Source of the DNA: Stemphylium vesicarium
Taxonomy: Eukaryota; Ascomycota; Dothideomycetes; Pleosporales; Pleosporaceae
Reading direction: 5' to 3'
Length of the DNA: 64,000 nucleotides
Assembly: GCA_004380135.1 (NCBI GenBank)
Contig: QXCR01000017.1
Coordinates: forward strand, 124,001 to 188,000
Below the pieces are notes generated by a model. That model did no database searches. It was not told where the DNA came from and saw nothing but the letters and a program-made list of their open reading frames with translations. Each line of letters begins with the position of its first letter. Positions within the stretch are counted from its first letter, which is position 1. Below are positions 46,501 to 56,185 of this stretch, one piece after another. The position numbers were made by a program, and so were the translations under genes.

Positions 46501-46718
46501 CTGTACATTATATTGAAGCATTTAGCCGTTTCTTCTTCATTGTAAATGGCACGTTTCATCCAAGACTTCTTGGATTCTCTCTTGCACAGAACTATCTAAC
46601 AACAAACACCGCTTATGCTATGCTAAACTAACTCGCTCGCTGAAGTGCTTCAATCCCATCGTGCCCATCCAATCATACTCGTACACGCCCATTATCAGAT
46701 CCTTCACCTCCTTCCCCT

Positions 46719-48722
46719 CTAATTCCCTCCCTCCAGGATGCCCCTCAGAATACCCGCTCCAGGTCCACTCAAAGAATCCACCAATTCCTTTTCCCCAACC
46801 ACACTAGACACCCTCCTTTCTTCCATTACCACGCCAGGAAAAGCTTTGCCCCTTCCTCTCCGGCTAGGCGTCCCCGCGCAAACATCCAGCGAACCCGCTT
46901 TGCCCTCTCCCGCCGAAACGAGCGACAGTGTCTCAAGACTCCCCACTATATCACGGAACTCGGTGCTGGTAAGAGGATGTAAAACATTCTCGCGCCTGCA
47001 TAGCGCCGTGTAAGCTTCAAAGAGTTCTTTGATTGTCGGCGAAGTGGTGTGGGAGCGTGAAGGCGTGGAAAGAACAGTTTCGGCAGCGGTCCGGCGCTTT
47101 TTCTTCTCAATGGCCGAGAGAGAGCATAGTACGGCTTTTTGTTGCAGATTGAGATTGCGAAGACGCTGGCTCGTGCCGTTGCTGAAAACCGCGGCTGTGA
47201 TTTTGGCCATGTGCCCGATTGTAGCCCGCGGTGCCGTCTCGACGGTGAGCGAGGCGAGCGAAGCAGCGATGACGGTGCTGAGGTCCTTGGCTTTGGTTGG
47301 TGAGCGGAGCACGCCTGGAGAGGCGAGGTTGATGTTTTCGACCAAAGGCGTTTTTGACGGTGAGGGGGTGGGTGAGGGGGTGATTTCGCTGGCTTTTTTG
47401 GTGTGCTGATCTCGTGTGTCAGATTCAACTAGATCGATTGCTCGCCGGCAGATGTCAAAGGCTTTGCGGAGGTCACCGGATTGAGCGGCGACTTTCTTGG
47501 AGAGGAAGATTATGGCGGTAGGGTGGATGAAGGGAAGCTGGCTGGTGCTGCCGGCTGGCAGCAGCGCTTTGAGTTTTGAAGTGACGACGGAGGAGATTTG
47601 TGCTGCGTTGTATGGGAGGAAAGGTAGTAGATGTGGCTTGAGACCCCGAGCCTTGAGTCGTGGAAGGAACCGATCTGTGAGGTCGAGCGCGTTGGCGATG
47701 CCTACGAGGACTAGGCCGGAAGACTTTTGCAGCGACCATTCGAAAATGTTGTAGAAGAGGTCAATGTCCAGTTCGAGCAGATGGTCCACCTCGTCAAGCG
47801 TAACAACATAGGATGTTTTCCGCTGCATGAACATGTCCTTGAGCGCATCCATCTCCTCGCCCTCAACAATCTCGGTGATATCCACAAACTCGTCGAGAAG
47901 GGTTCTGTATAGATCGACGGCATTCTTCACACTCATGCAGTTGATGTACCCTGTCCTGACAGAATCTTCTGAGGAGACGGTACGGCACACATCGTTGACA
48001 AAGGCGCTCTTGCCGGTGCCTGGTGGTCCAGAAACATATATGCATCCCGACTGGTGGCTCTTGGTGCGTGCGGTGATGAAGGTTTCGAGCTCTTTCCTCT
48101 CCTTCTCTCGTCCAAAGAGCACAGTTGGCGCAGAGCCCCTAGCAAAAACTTGTCGCGCTTCGTTGTAGATGGTGGGTGCGGTATGGCGGAGGGTTCCGGG
48201 TGTGTGGGGTGTGCGGGGCGTCAGTGGTCGTCCGGCGATGATGAGTCGGTGTCTTGGTGTAACAGCAACCTTGCCGGCGAGCGCGTCGCGATGTCTGGGT
48301 GTGGAAGGAGTAGGCGCAAACTTTTCCGGGATGCCAACCAGCGCCTTCTGTGGAGAGTTCTCTTTTGCTGATGACAGTGCGAAGCGCGAAGATGATTCGG
48401 TGGTTTTGGCAGGTGTTGCAGCCGCTTTCCTTCCTCCTCGCCTTGCTGATGCTTTCTCCTCGGGCTCGTCCACATGCATTGCATCCACATCTCGCACATT
48501 CTGCTTCTTTGGCGTGACGAAAGGATTCTCAATCTCGCCTTCATCATGAATAACAAACTGATTCCTCCGTTTTGCGCGTGTTGCGACGTTCAATTTTGAA
48601 TCTGCAGCTCGCGTTAGAGACGTGCTGTCCTGGAAAGCGCGACCAGGACGCCGAGTGCCCTTACCTGAAGCATCTACACGAGCAGAGCTGCGAGTCCTCT
48701 TTCCAAGAACAGTGGAGGTCAT
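46719..48722 (-). CDS. CDC6: DNA replication licensing factor Cdc6/Cdc18
   Basis: AAA+ ATPase that joins ORC at origins and loads the MCM helicase in G1. Intronless, 667 aa. A basic, unstructured N-terminus (1-190) carries several S/T-P sites (PFVTPKK, TPSTPRHR, LTPRTPHTP), consistent with CDK control. The ATPase core has FGREKERKELE, Walker A SGPPGTGKSAF (about 229-236), and Walker B VVTLDEVDHLLEL (about 305). LVLVGIANALDLTDRFLPRL is the sensor-1 region, and SGDLRKAFDICRRAIDLVE with Arg is sensor 2. A winged-helix domain follows (KELFEAYTALCRRENVLHPL, FRDIVGSLETLSLVS). Orc1 is less likely because no BAH domain is present. Confidence 0.92.
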   Translation of the reverse strand: MTSTVLGKRTRSSARVDASGKGTRRPGRAFQDSTSLTRAADSKLNVATRAKRRNQFVIHDEGEIENPFVTPKKQNVRDVDAMHVDEPEEKASARRGGRKAAATPAKTTESSSRFALSSAKENSPQKALVGIPEKFAPTPSTPRHRDALAGKVAVTPRHRLIIAGRPLTPRTPHTPGTLRHTAPTIYNEARQVFARGSAPTVLFGREKERKELETFITARTKSHQSGCIYVSGPPGTGKSAFVNDVCRTVSSEDSVRTGYINCMSVKNAVDLYRTLLDEFVDITEIVEGEEMDALKDMFMQRKTSYVVTLDEVDHLLELDIDLFYNIFEWSLQKSSGLVLVGIANALDLTDRFLPRLKARGLKPHLLPFLPYNAAQISSVVTSKLKALLPAGSTSQLPFIHPTAIIFLSKKVAAQSGDLRKAFDICRRAIDLVESDTRDQHTKKASEITPSPTPSPSKTPLVENINLASPGVLRSPTKAKDLSTVIAASLASLTVETAPRATIGHMAKITAAVFSNGTSQRLRNLNLQQKAVLCSLSAIEKKKRRTAAETVLSTPSRSHTTSPTIKELFEAYTALCRRENVLHPLTSTEFRDIVGSLETLSLVSAGEGKAGSLDVCAGTPSRRGRGKAFPGVVMEERRVSSVVGEKELVDSLSGPGAGILRGILEGGN

Positions 48723-49449
48723 TGTATGTTTGTGACGGGAAGGTACAATGGGTGGTGTGCAGTTCGGAAGGCGGGAACGTTGGTGGTGGAAGGAGCTCTC
48801 CGGCAGAACGAACGCTGGCTCTAGAAGGCGCGAACGACGCGACGCGTTAAGTGGTCCTAAAACGGCCTAGCGCATACGCGCTCGCGTTCGCGTCGGCCCC
48901 CACCACACCCCCTTCATGCTGTGCCGACCTTTCCTCGGAGTTGGCACACCAGCTTTGCGCCGAATACCTTCCACCAACTGCCTTCTGAAGAGAAGAGTAA
49001 GCGTCTGGCGGCCCTCCGGACCGTGTCACTTTGCAGCATCGACCTGACCGGTGTTACCAGAGCGGCGGTGACCATGTAACGCAAAATCATGGATTCGTCG
49101 ACTTGTTTGCTCCCGAGGTCCTGCGTCTCGTAACGAATGTCCAACAAGAACCCTCCTTGCCATGAGCACCTGCTGCCCATCTACTGATCATGGACTGACT
49201 TGCAGGAAATGACTGAATCCCGCACACCGCTGCAGGTGTTTGCGTGACACGATCGAGTGGCTCTTCAGTCACTGCGCCTGTTTCTTGGTAGTACAGGTTG
49301 CAGAGCTGTTATCAAGCCTGTCATCTGAACAGATGCCATCTTTGCCGGTATAAGGCCAATTTCCTCATGTCAACTACTGAGTCGTTTCCAAACTGGCCCT
49401 TGTTCGAAATACCTCTGTTAACAACATCGTCTCGTTACTGTCATTTGAG
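48723..49449. other. Intergenic upstream of CDC6
   Basis: About 730 bp; CDC6 promoter and upstream sequence of a weak hypothetical gene. GC-rich near 48,880-48,920. No gene recognised. Confidence 0.45.
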
Positions 49450-50021
49450 ATGCCATACCAACTCTGCCCCTGGACTTGGTCTGACCCTTTCGATCCCTTT
49501 CCAGAGGCCCACATGCACAACTTTCGAAACCTACCATCACCCAGAAGGATGCGAGCACCCCGATGGGCGTTTCCCCAACTTGCTAATGGTCATTGCTGTG
49601 AACTATGTACAGCATACGAAGATATTGTGAGCTCCCTGCTGGCCACATGGGCTTCCTTGCTACACTCACTGACAACACACAGCCGAATCTGGCCAACAGT
49701 ATGCTCCAGTTGCAGAACATGCTGAAACCAGCATTGGCTGCCTATCTCTTCGACTCTTACCATTGCATCCACGATCACTATAAACGCGGATTTGACCATG
49801 ATGGCCCTGAGTCGTATGTTCTTTCGCGTGAGATGCAAAGACTATCAAGCTTGTTACGCGATCTATACCATGAGACAGGAATTCATGAACTCGCCATCTG
49901 GTCAGACCAACTCAAGTATATGGGAAGAGATATTCAGATTGGGCCAAGACGACTTCGATACAACCTAAGGCCCACGCACCGCCACAATCGGGGATTGCTG
50001 ATGCCGCAAATGACATGGTAA
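49450..50021 (+). CDS. Hypothetical two-exon protein
   Basis: Not recognised. Exon 1 (49450-49626) and exon 2 (49683-50021) join in phase over a 56 bp intron with donor GTGAGC, branch-like CACTGAC and acceptor CACAG. The product is about 171 aa. Exon 1 has Pro/Arg/Trp-rich sequence with two Cys in HCCELC. Exon 2 is helical with LANSMLQLQNMLKPALAAYL and EMQRLSSLLRDLYHETGIHE. The final codons overlap another donor-like GTAAGC, so more exons are possible. The good splice site set is the main support; there is no homology argument. Confidence 0.4.
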
Positions 50022-50528
50022 GCACACGTGTCCGAGAGGCTTCCATTGCTCTCATGCGATATGTTTGGATTCATACATGCGGGTGTCTTCAATTCGGACC
50101 TTGATCTTGACCGAGACGGCGCGGTACCTGTTAGAGATTCCCCCTCTGCTAGGTTTGTCGCGTATCCTATGTGGTTGTCATTTCCCTTCACCTGACGAGC
50201 CTTTGTATAGTACATCATTTTAATGTATGTCTTTACCAACATCATCGCCCACTTCAGGTGACGCCGCGGCTATATTTGTTAGGCATGACGTCAAAGTGAA
50301 AGCAGAAAGCATGTGAATAGCAGGCGGTGAATGTGAACAGCCCTAAATTGCTATTGTGCAACAGCTGGTACCTCGCCTGTTTCTTCCCAATGCCTTCACA
50401 CAGGCCAATCACGGATTTTACTTTCCGAACTCCAAATTTCTTTGCACTAAGCATTACTAACATTTACAATACGCCCTGAGATCTCAACCATATAGTCGCT
50501 ACCAAACCCACAGTCCAAACTTACGAAA

Positions 50529-51239
50529 ATGGTCGTCGCAAACACATTTACCAACGGACGCGCAGCCCCCAAGTTCAGGGAGACACTGCCCAAAGGCCAC
50601 GATAACGACATCACACGAATAAAGCATCGCCGCAGAAGTCGCACCTGAAGCCTATCGCGTGTGTCGCATCAACGGTTACCTTCGACGCGACCTCCAACAG
50701 GCACGAGATGAGATCCGCCAGAACCGCGACAATATACGAAAGCAAGCCGTACAACAAGACGCGCTAAGTGAAATACGCCGCGAACTACACGCTACTCCCC
50801 AGATCCTAGACCACGTATGGGAGCTGTTGGCGCAGCGCAAAGTTAAAAATAACAGAAGACATGAAAGCAAAGTACGCGGCTCTGAAACTGAGGGACCCGC
50901 ATGACTGGCAACCGAAGAAGGGGTGAAACTGCAGAGGGCCGCGGTAAAGAAGGTGAGAAAGACAGAGACGCCAATGACAAAGGCGCAACGAAAAGCTGAG
51001 AAGAAGGCGAAGATGAGGATATGACGGCGGAGGATGCTGCTGCTATCGAACTCGCCAAATTTATGAAAAACGGTAGTTCGTATCGGCCTTTGTCACGGTC
51101 ACAATCGCCTGACTGGGTGCCGGAGAACGTGGCGGCCGGGAGGGAGCGTAGGGTGGAAGATGCGAGTCTGTTCGCTGCGCTGAAGAAACCAAAATTGGAC
51201 GACGATGAGGGGAGGCGCGGTGCGTCTGGAGAGGTGTGA
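50529..51239 (+). pseudogene. Frameshifted remnant of a charged coiled-coil protein gene
   Basis: A coherent protein can be followed only by changing frame several times. It starts MVVANTFTNGRAAPKFRETL at 50529. It continues in the next frame from about 50630 (EVAPEAYRVCRINGYLRRDL, then RDNIRKQAVQQDALSEIRRE, ILDHVWELLAQRKVK), then the third frame near 50849 (EDMKAKYAALKLRDPHDWQ). It goes back near 50923 (VKLQRAAVKKVRKTE) and ends in the first frame from 51021 (MTAEDAAAIELAKFMKNGSS) to the stop at 51239. Four frame changes without clear splice sites point to a decayed gene. The intact version and its function are unknown to me. Very small introns are the alternative. Confidence 0.6.
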
Positions 51240-52189
51240 GTCGTTTTCGTGCCGGTTATGGAGGGTAGTTTGGGTTTTCAAAGCAACGGAGAGGAAGGAG
51301 ACAGCTGATAGAGCCTGGTGGGTAGAAATGAGGATACGTATACGCAATGAGCATGAGAAACGAAAACTCGACATACGCTCTGTCTTTCCTGAATACGTGC
51401 AAAGACCCTGGTAACTACAAAGGGCTATCCATCTCGCAGTCCACCTGCATTGTTCTCTGAGATTTAGGCTCCAGTCCCGAACAAAGACTCAAAACTCGGT
51501 TGTCTAAAATGTATTGCTGCAGTGTAACGCACATGGATTTCCCAAGCACACGATCCCATGCGAGATCTCTCTTCAAATCCCTCGCCAGCTTTTCCAGCTC
51601 ATTAATCGACCTTTCTTAGCAGCTAGCTTTTGGAGTTGATGTACAGTTTTGGGTATCTATGTGGTAGCGTCGCTATCCGAATGGAATTCATGCTTCCATC
51701 CACAACACATATCTCCAGCATGACAAAAGCACGCCGGTCCCAAAAAAACAGCGCACTAACAGACACGTCAAGAATGAAAGAGTTTCCTTTAACTTCGTCA
51801 GAGGAATAAATGGAGGAAACGGCACATACGATGATCAGATGATCAGACGATCAGGCACAGCGGAAATAGCTGAGGTACCCAGCGTGCAAAAAGGCTATGG
51901 AAATGAAAGAAAGAAACTACAAACGTGGCACCTACGTCACCTCTGATTTCACCGAATTTTGGACTGGGCAAATAGCAGTTCACATGCATTTTTCACTCGT
52001 GGGCCGACCAATCGTAGTCAAGCATGCTTGTGGTTTCTGTTTGTTTGCTTGACTCACCTGCAGTTTCACGTTCATCACCCCAAATCCATCTCACTCCCCA
52101 CAACAACCATATAATACAACCTTTCCGTTCAAATCCAAGCCATTCTGACTGTTTCCAGCCACTGTAAAACAACCCAGCCGCCCGAAATC
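51240..52189. other. Intergenic, no gene recognised
   Basis: About 950 bp, moderately AT-rich, between the pseudogene and the next hypothetical gene. No coding or repeat feature seen apart from upstream sequence of the gene at 52190. Confidence 0.5.
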
Positions 52190-52846
52190 ATGGAATCCAG
52201 CGATCTATCAGGCGATTGGTACGAAGACTGCCGCGCAGCCTTACTTGCCCGCTGGTTCACAGAAATGTCCGAGGCTACTACCGATGCAGCGCGCGTCCAA
52301 GCAACGGAATCCATGGTCGAGACATGCTGTCAAATGGAAAACGCGCGTGTGATGCAAGTAGTCATCAATAGCCTTATCAACATTAGCGAAGGCTATGAAG
52401 CCCAAACTAATAAGATTACCCTTATACAAGCGGCTCTCCAGGAGCACCGCACCCAACCCGTTCCCAACGATCTTACAATTAAAGCTTTCGCAAAGCTGCT
52501 TTCCTTGGCCAAGCAACGTCTAACCGCTTTCAAGGCCCACGATGTAGCTTTCAAGGCAGATCTTCGCAATCCCGCCCATTCACAGCCCTTGGTTTTGGGG
52601 GAATACGTAGCGCAGGATGGCAAGAACTACATGGCCATGACAACAGAATGGAATTCAAAGTTCTTCGTGGCGGCTAAGTCGACTCATCCGGATGCGCCCA
52701 AGATCTTGCAAGCATTGCTCGAAAGCGAAATCAGCGAGGCAAAGGTCAGCGACCCAGGTCTGGCAGAGAGAATGAGCCAGTGGGACAAGGACGCGAAGAA
52801 GGCGAAGAAGGGCAAAGGCAAGAAGAAGGCTGGAAAAGGAAATTAG
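52190..52846 (+). CDS. Hypothetical helical protein with Lys/Gly-rich tail
   Basis: Not recognised. A single 218-codon exon with regular codon use and a clear ATG. The body is predicted helical (DWYEDCRAALLARWFTEMSE, ENARVMQVVINSLINISEGY, TIKAFAKLLSLAKQRLTAFK). A more beta-like part follows (VLGEYVAQDGKNYMAMTTEW). The end, DKDAKKAKKGKGKKKAGKGN, is strongly basic, as in nucleic-acid- or ribosome-associated proteins. No signal peptide or membrane segment. Probably a lineage-restricted gene. Confidence 0.65.
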   Translation: MESSDLSGDWYEDCRAALLARWFTEMSEATTDAARVQATESMVETCCQMENARVMQVVINSLINISEGYEAQTNKITLIQAALQEHRTQPVPNDLTIKAFAKLLSLAKQRLTAFKAHDVAFKADLRNPAHSQPLVLGEYVAQDGKNYMAMTTEWNSKFFVAAKSTHPDAPKILQALLESEISEAKVSDPGLAERMSQWDKDAKKAKKGKGKKKAGKGN

Positions 52847-53633
52847 GAACCGGCTAAACACATGAGGGCATGATGAAGCCTGGTGATTTGGAATACTGTA
52901 GTGCAACGAACTACGCACTTTGAGATGAGAGGCGCGTAAAGGTGCTAAGGGTGTGTGGACTGTTGGGCTGTCTTACCACCGAGTGTTAGTCCCAAGAATA
53001 TGGCAATCAACATCGGCGACCGCATCACAGGGCTGCCAACATACCAAGAAATGCTTGTTCGTAGTGTTTTCTTCTGATGTTACTGATTCTGGTGGGGTGC
53101 ATTGCCGACCCAAGCTTGGGGAAATACGCTAGCAGCTACCGCCTTAGACGAGACATACAACCTACTCCCCAATCAAACATCAACAGCCAACCAAAGCATC
53201 ACTGCATCCCTTTCAAAGACAGCAGTGCTTTTGCTTAGCTGAACTACGTAAGTTAAATGCACCCGAATATTGTCACTAGTGCAAAAAAACAGCGCTTAGT
53301 ATTGTTCCTACGCCAAGCTGAACGTGTGGCTCAGCTGCAGCATGCGTTAACGAAGGGTTTACCGCCGATCCCTCCTTATTCTGTTGGCCACGCGAGAAAA
53401 AACAACACATCAATGGCACGTTTACAAGCTTCTCAACAGGTCAATCTCCGAAGCGAGGCTCTGGATCGCAAACGAGACAGACCATCATTGGGAATGTGCA
53501 GGAACGATGACGGCATGAACGCCTCCGCGCGTATTGTACTACCGGATACGAGTAGGAAGCTGAACTGCAATATAATAAGCAGGCGCCTCCACGACGAGAG
53601 ACCGGCACCTCTCTCTTCCTTAGGCATCCGACA
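52847..53633. other. Intergenic upstream of copper amine oxidase
   Basis: About 790 bp. A 126-codon open frame (53257-53637) runs into the start of the next gene but shows no protein-like features. The promoter of the amine oxidase is presumably here. Confidence 0.45.
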
Positions 53634-55990
53634 ATGATGTGGACTTCAACCATCGTACTGGGCGCCGCTGCCATTTTTTCATCTGCTGCAGCTCAGAACA
53701 CTTCCGTTCCAGACCGACAGCCTACTGTGAGCGCACCGTTCGCCAATCCCTGGAAATTGCTTTCTGAAGAAGAGGTGGCAGATGTCAATGAAGTCCTGCA
53801 CCAGAAGATGAGCCTTACTGGCAACCAAGGATCCAGCCAAGATAGCTACGTGTAAGCATGACCACTAATGACAAACCATTCATGTTCTTACCAAAATTCA
53901 GAGTACAACTTGCGTTGTTGCAGCCAAACAAGACTGAGACCGTTCCTTTTCTCGACGGTTACTCAAAAGCTCCTGCACGTTATGCACGAGCCACGGTGCA
54001 GAGCGGCGCCACAAACTCCTCGGACATGTTTTGGCAGGAGTACATGGTCGGGCCTTTGCCAGCCACCAATGCTACGACGGTGCAGCCACTCACCTTCCCT
54101 TTCCAAAACGCACAGGGCGGAAAAACAACGATTCATCCTTTGTACTCTGCCAACGAAGCCACGAATTTCCTAGTGCGGTTCGGCACAGAACACGAGGACA
54201 TCTCCCAGCGCTTGTTCAACACTGGAAGTAATATCTCATAAGAGTATGTTTGGATATGTACTGACTTTATTGCAGACTTTTATCAGTGGCCTTGTTGGTC
54301 TCCGTTTTGGCAGTCCGTTCTGGGACGAAGATGGTCGGATCATTTCCTGGTCTGCTGCCTTTGGCAACCCTGGGACTGATCTTAGTAGCGTCACAGTCCA
54401 ACCACTTGGCTTCAATGTCAAATTTGACCTGACTTCTCGTAACTGGGAAGAATGGAAGGTTGCTGGGTGGTACTCGTTTGGCCAGTTCTACGCAACTACC
54501 GAAGAATTCAGGGCGGCGATCAATTCTCCTAATTACAAAGTGCCGTCGCCAAATGTTCAAGGCAACTGGACCTCTACCGACATGCATGGAGAGCCGCTTC
54601 CGTTGGATGAGCAGCCTCCGCCAGAGTCCGTCGCGCGAGGAGACCAACGATTCAAGATTGATGCTAAGGAGAACTACATCTCTTGGATGGACTTTGACTT
54701 CTACCACACCGTCTCTCACGACCGCGGTTTGTCGCTCTTTGATATCAACTACAAGGGCAAGCGAATAATGTACGAACTGTCCCTGCAAGAGGCATTGACA
54801 GCATACTCCGGTTCCGATCCTTTTGCATCCCAGGCGACCTTTTTCGACACTACCAGTGGCATGGGAACTGATCTGCAACCTCTTGTCCGAGGCTACGATT
54901 GCCCCAGCCATGCTACATATTTGCCCACGTCCTGGAACCAAGGTAATAGCACCCAAACACTGGAAGATGCCATTTGCATCTTTGAATTCGACACCGGCTA
55001 CCCAATTCGTCGCCATTCGTTCTCGCCCATTGCGCCCCATACTAGCGTAGCGAAGAACATCCAGTTTGTCGTGCGCACGGTAGCCACAGTCGGAAACTAC
55101 GACTTCATGATTGATTACACTTTCTTCTACGATGGAGGTATTGAGGTGTCATCCCGATTTTCCGGCTACATCTCCGCGGCTTACTGGGAGAACGAGCCAG
55201 AATACGGCTTTCACATCCACGACTTCCTCTCTGGTAGCTCGCATGATCACACGCTGACTTTCAAGGCGGATCTCGACATCAACGGTGGAAAGAACAGTGT
55301 CCAGAAAGTAACTTTCCAAGCCATCTCGACCGACTACCCGTGGAGCCAAGGCCATGTGTACAACACCTTTAAAGCGCATCGGGGCTGGGTTAAAAACGAG
55401 AGTGATTCCAAGATCAACTGGTCCGAGAACGACAACAGCATGTATGCCATCGTCAACAAAGATACGCCGAACCGCTTCGGAGAGTACCCTGGTTACCGCA
55501 TCAAGAAGACCGCCGGCACCATCCACCTGACGCAGACTAACTCGACCAACACCGGAAAAGCGGGCGCGTTCGTCACGCACGACTTTTACGTTACTCAACA
55601 AAAGGACACGGAGCCCAGAGCTGCAGATGCTTTGAACCAATATCAGAAGGATGATCCTTTAGTCGATTTCGCAACCTTTTTCGACGACGAGAGCCTGGAG
55701 CAGGAAGATCTGTAAGTACCGTCGAACGCACTATGAAGTATGTTGCTAACTTGTTTGAAAGCGTGGTCTGGTTTAACTTAGGTATGCATCATTTGCCACA
55801 CACCGGCGACCTACCCGTCACCATGTTCAGCTCTGCGCATTCTGCTATGCGCTTTGAGCCACTCAATTACCTCGAGGGCGACCCATCTGTGCAGAGCAAT
55901 CAGCAGATTAGGATTGATTTCGACGAGGAGGGTGCTATTGAGCATGTGGAGGAATTTGGAAAGATCGTTGCAGACACGACGTATGCTTAG
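53634..55990 (+). CDS. Secreted copper amine oxidase (topaquinone enzyme)
   Basis: Copper/topaquinone amine oxidase that oxidises primary amines to aldehydes, ammonia and H2O2. A signal peptide (TIVLGAAAIFSSAAAQ) suggests secretion. Exons: 53634-53851, 53902-about 54227, 54276-55711, 55762-55990. The topaquinone precursor Tyr sits in VATVGNYDFM (codon 55098-55100). Copper ligands lie in FLSGSSHDHTLTF and in the last exon, LGMHHLPHTGDLP. FDTGYPIRRHS and GIEVSSRFSGYISAAYW are family marks. Introns 1 and 3 join in phase. Intron 2 does not: the donor GTAATA at 54228 leaves phase 1, while the strong acceptor TTGCAG (54275) opens the conserved frame in phase 0. Either an unusual splice site is used or there is a small indel, so activity is uncertain. 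Confidence 0.82.
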
Positions 55991-56185
55991 TCTGTTGGTT
56001 TAGATGATGACCCAATGCTAATCGCTTTGCTGCTACGTATGACTCCGAAACTCGTGATTTTCCGCTTCTTGTTGGTCACACACTTTATCGTCCATATATA
56101 CCTTCATCATGCGCCTGTGGACTTGAAGCAGTTGCAATTAAAACTTCTATAATACAGTCCATCTCGATGCCCGGTGAGGAACAAT

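Noticed and set aside
53257..53637. 126-codon open frame upstream of the amine oxidase
   Set aside because: Overlaps the start of the real gene, no domain, no splice signals; likely chance.
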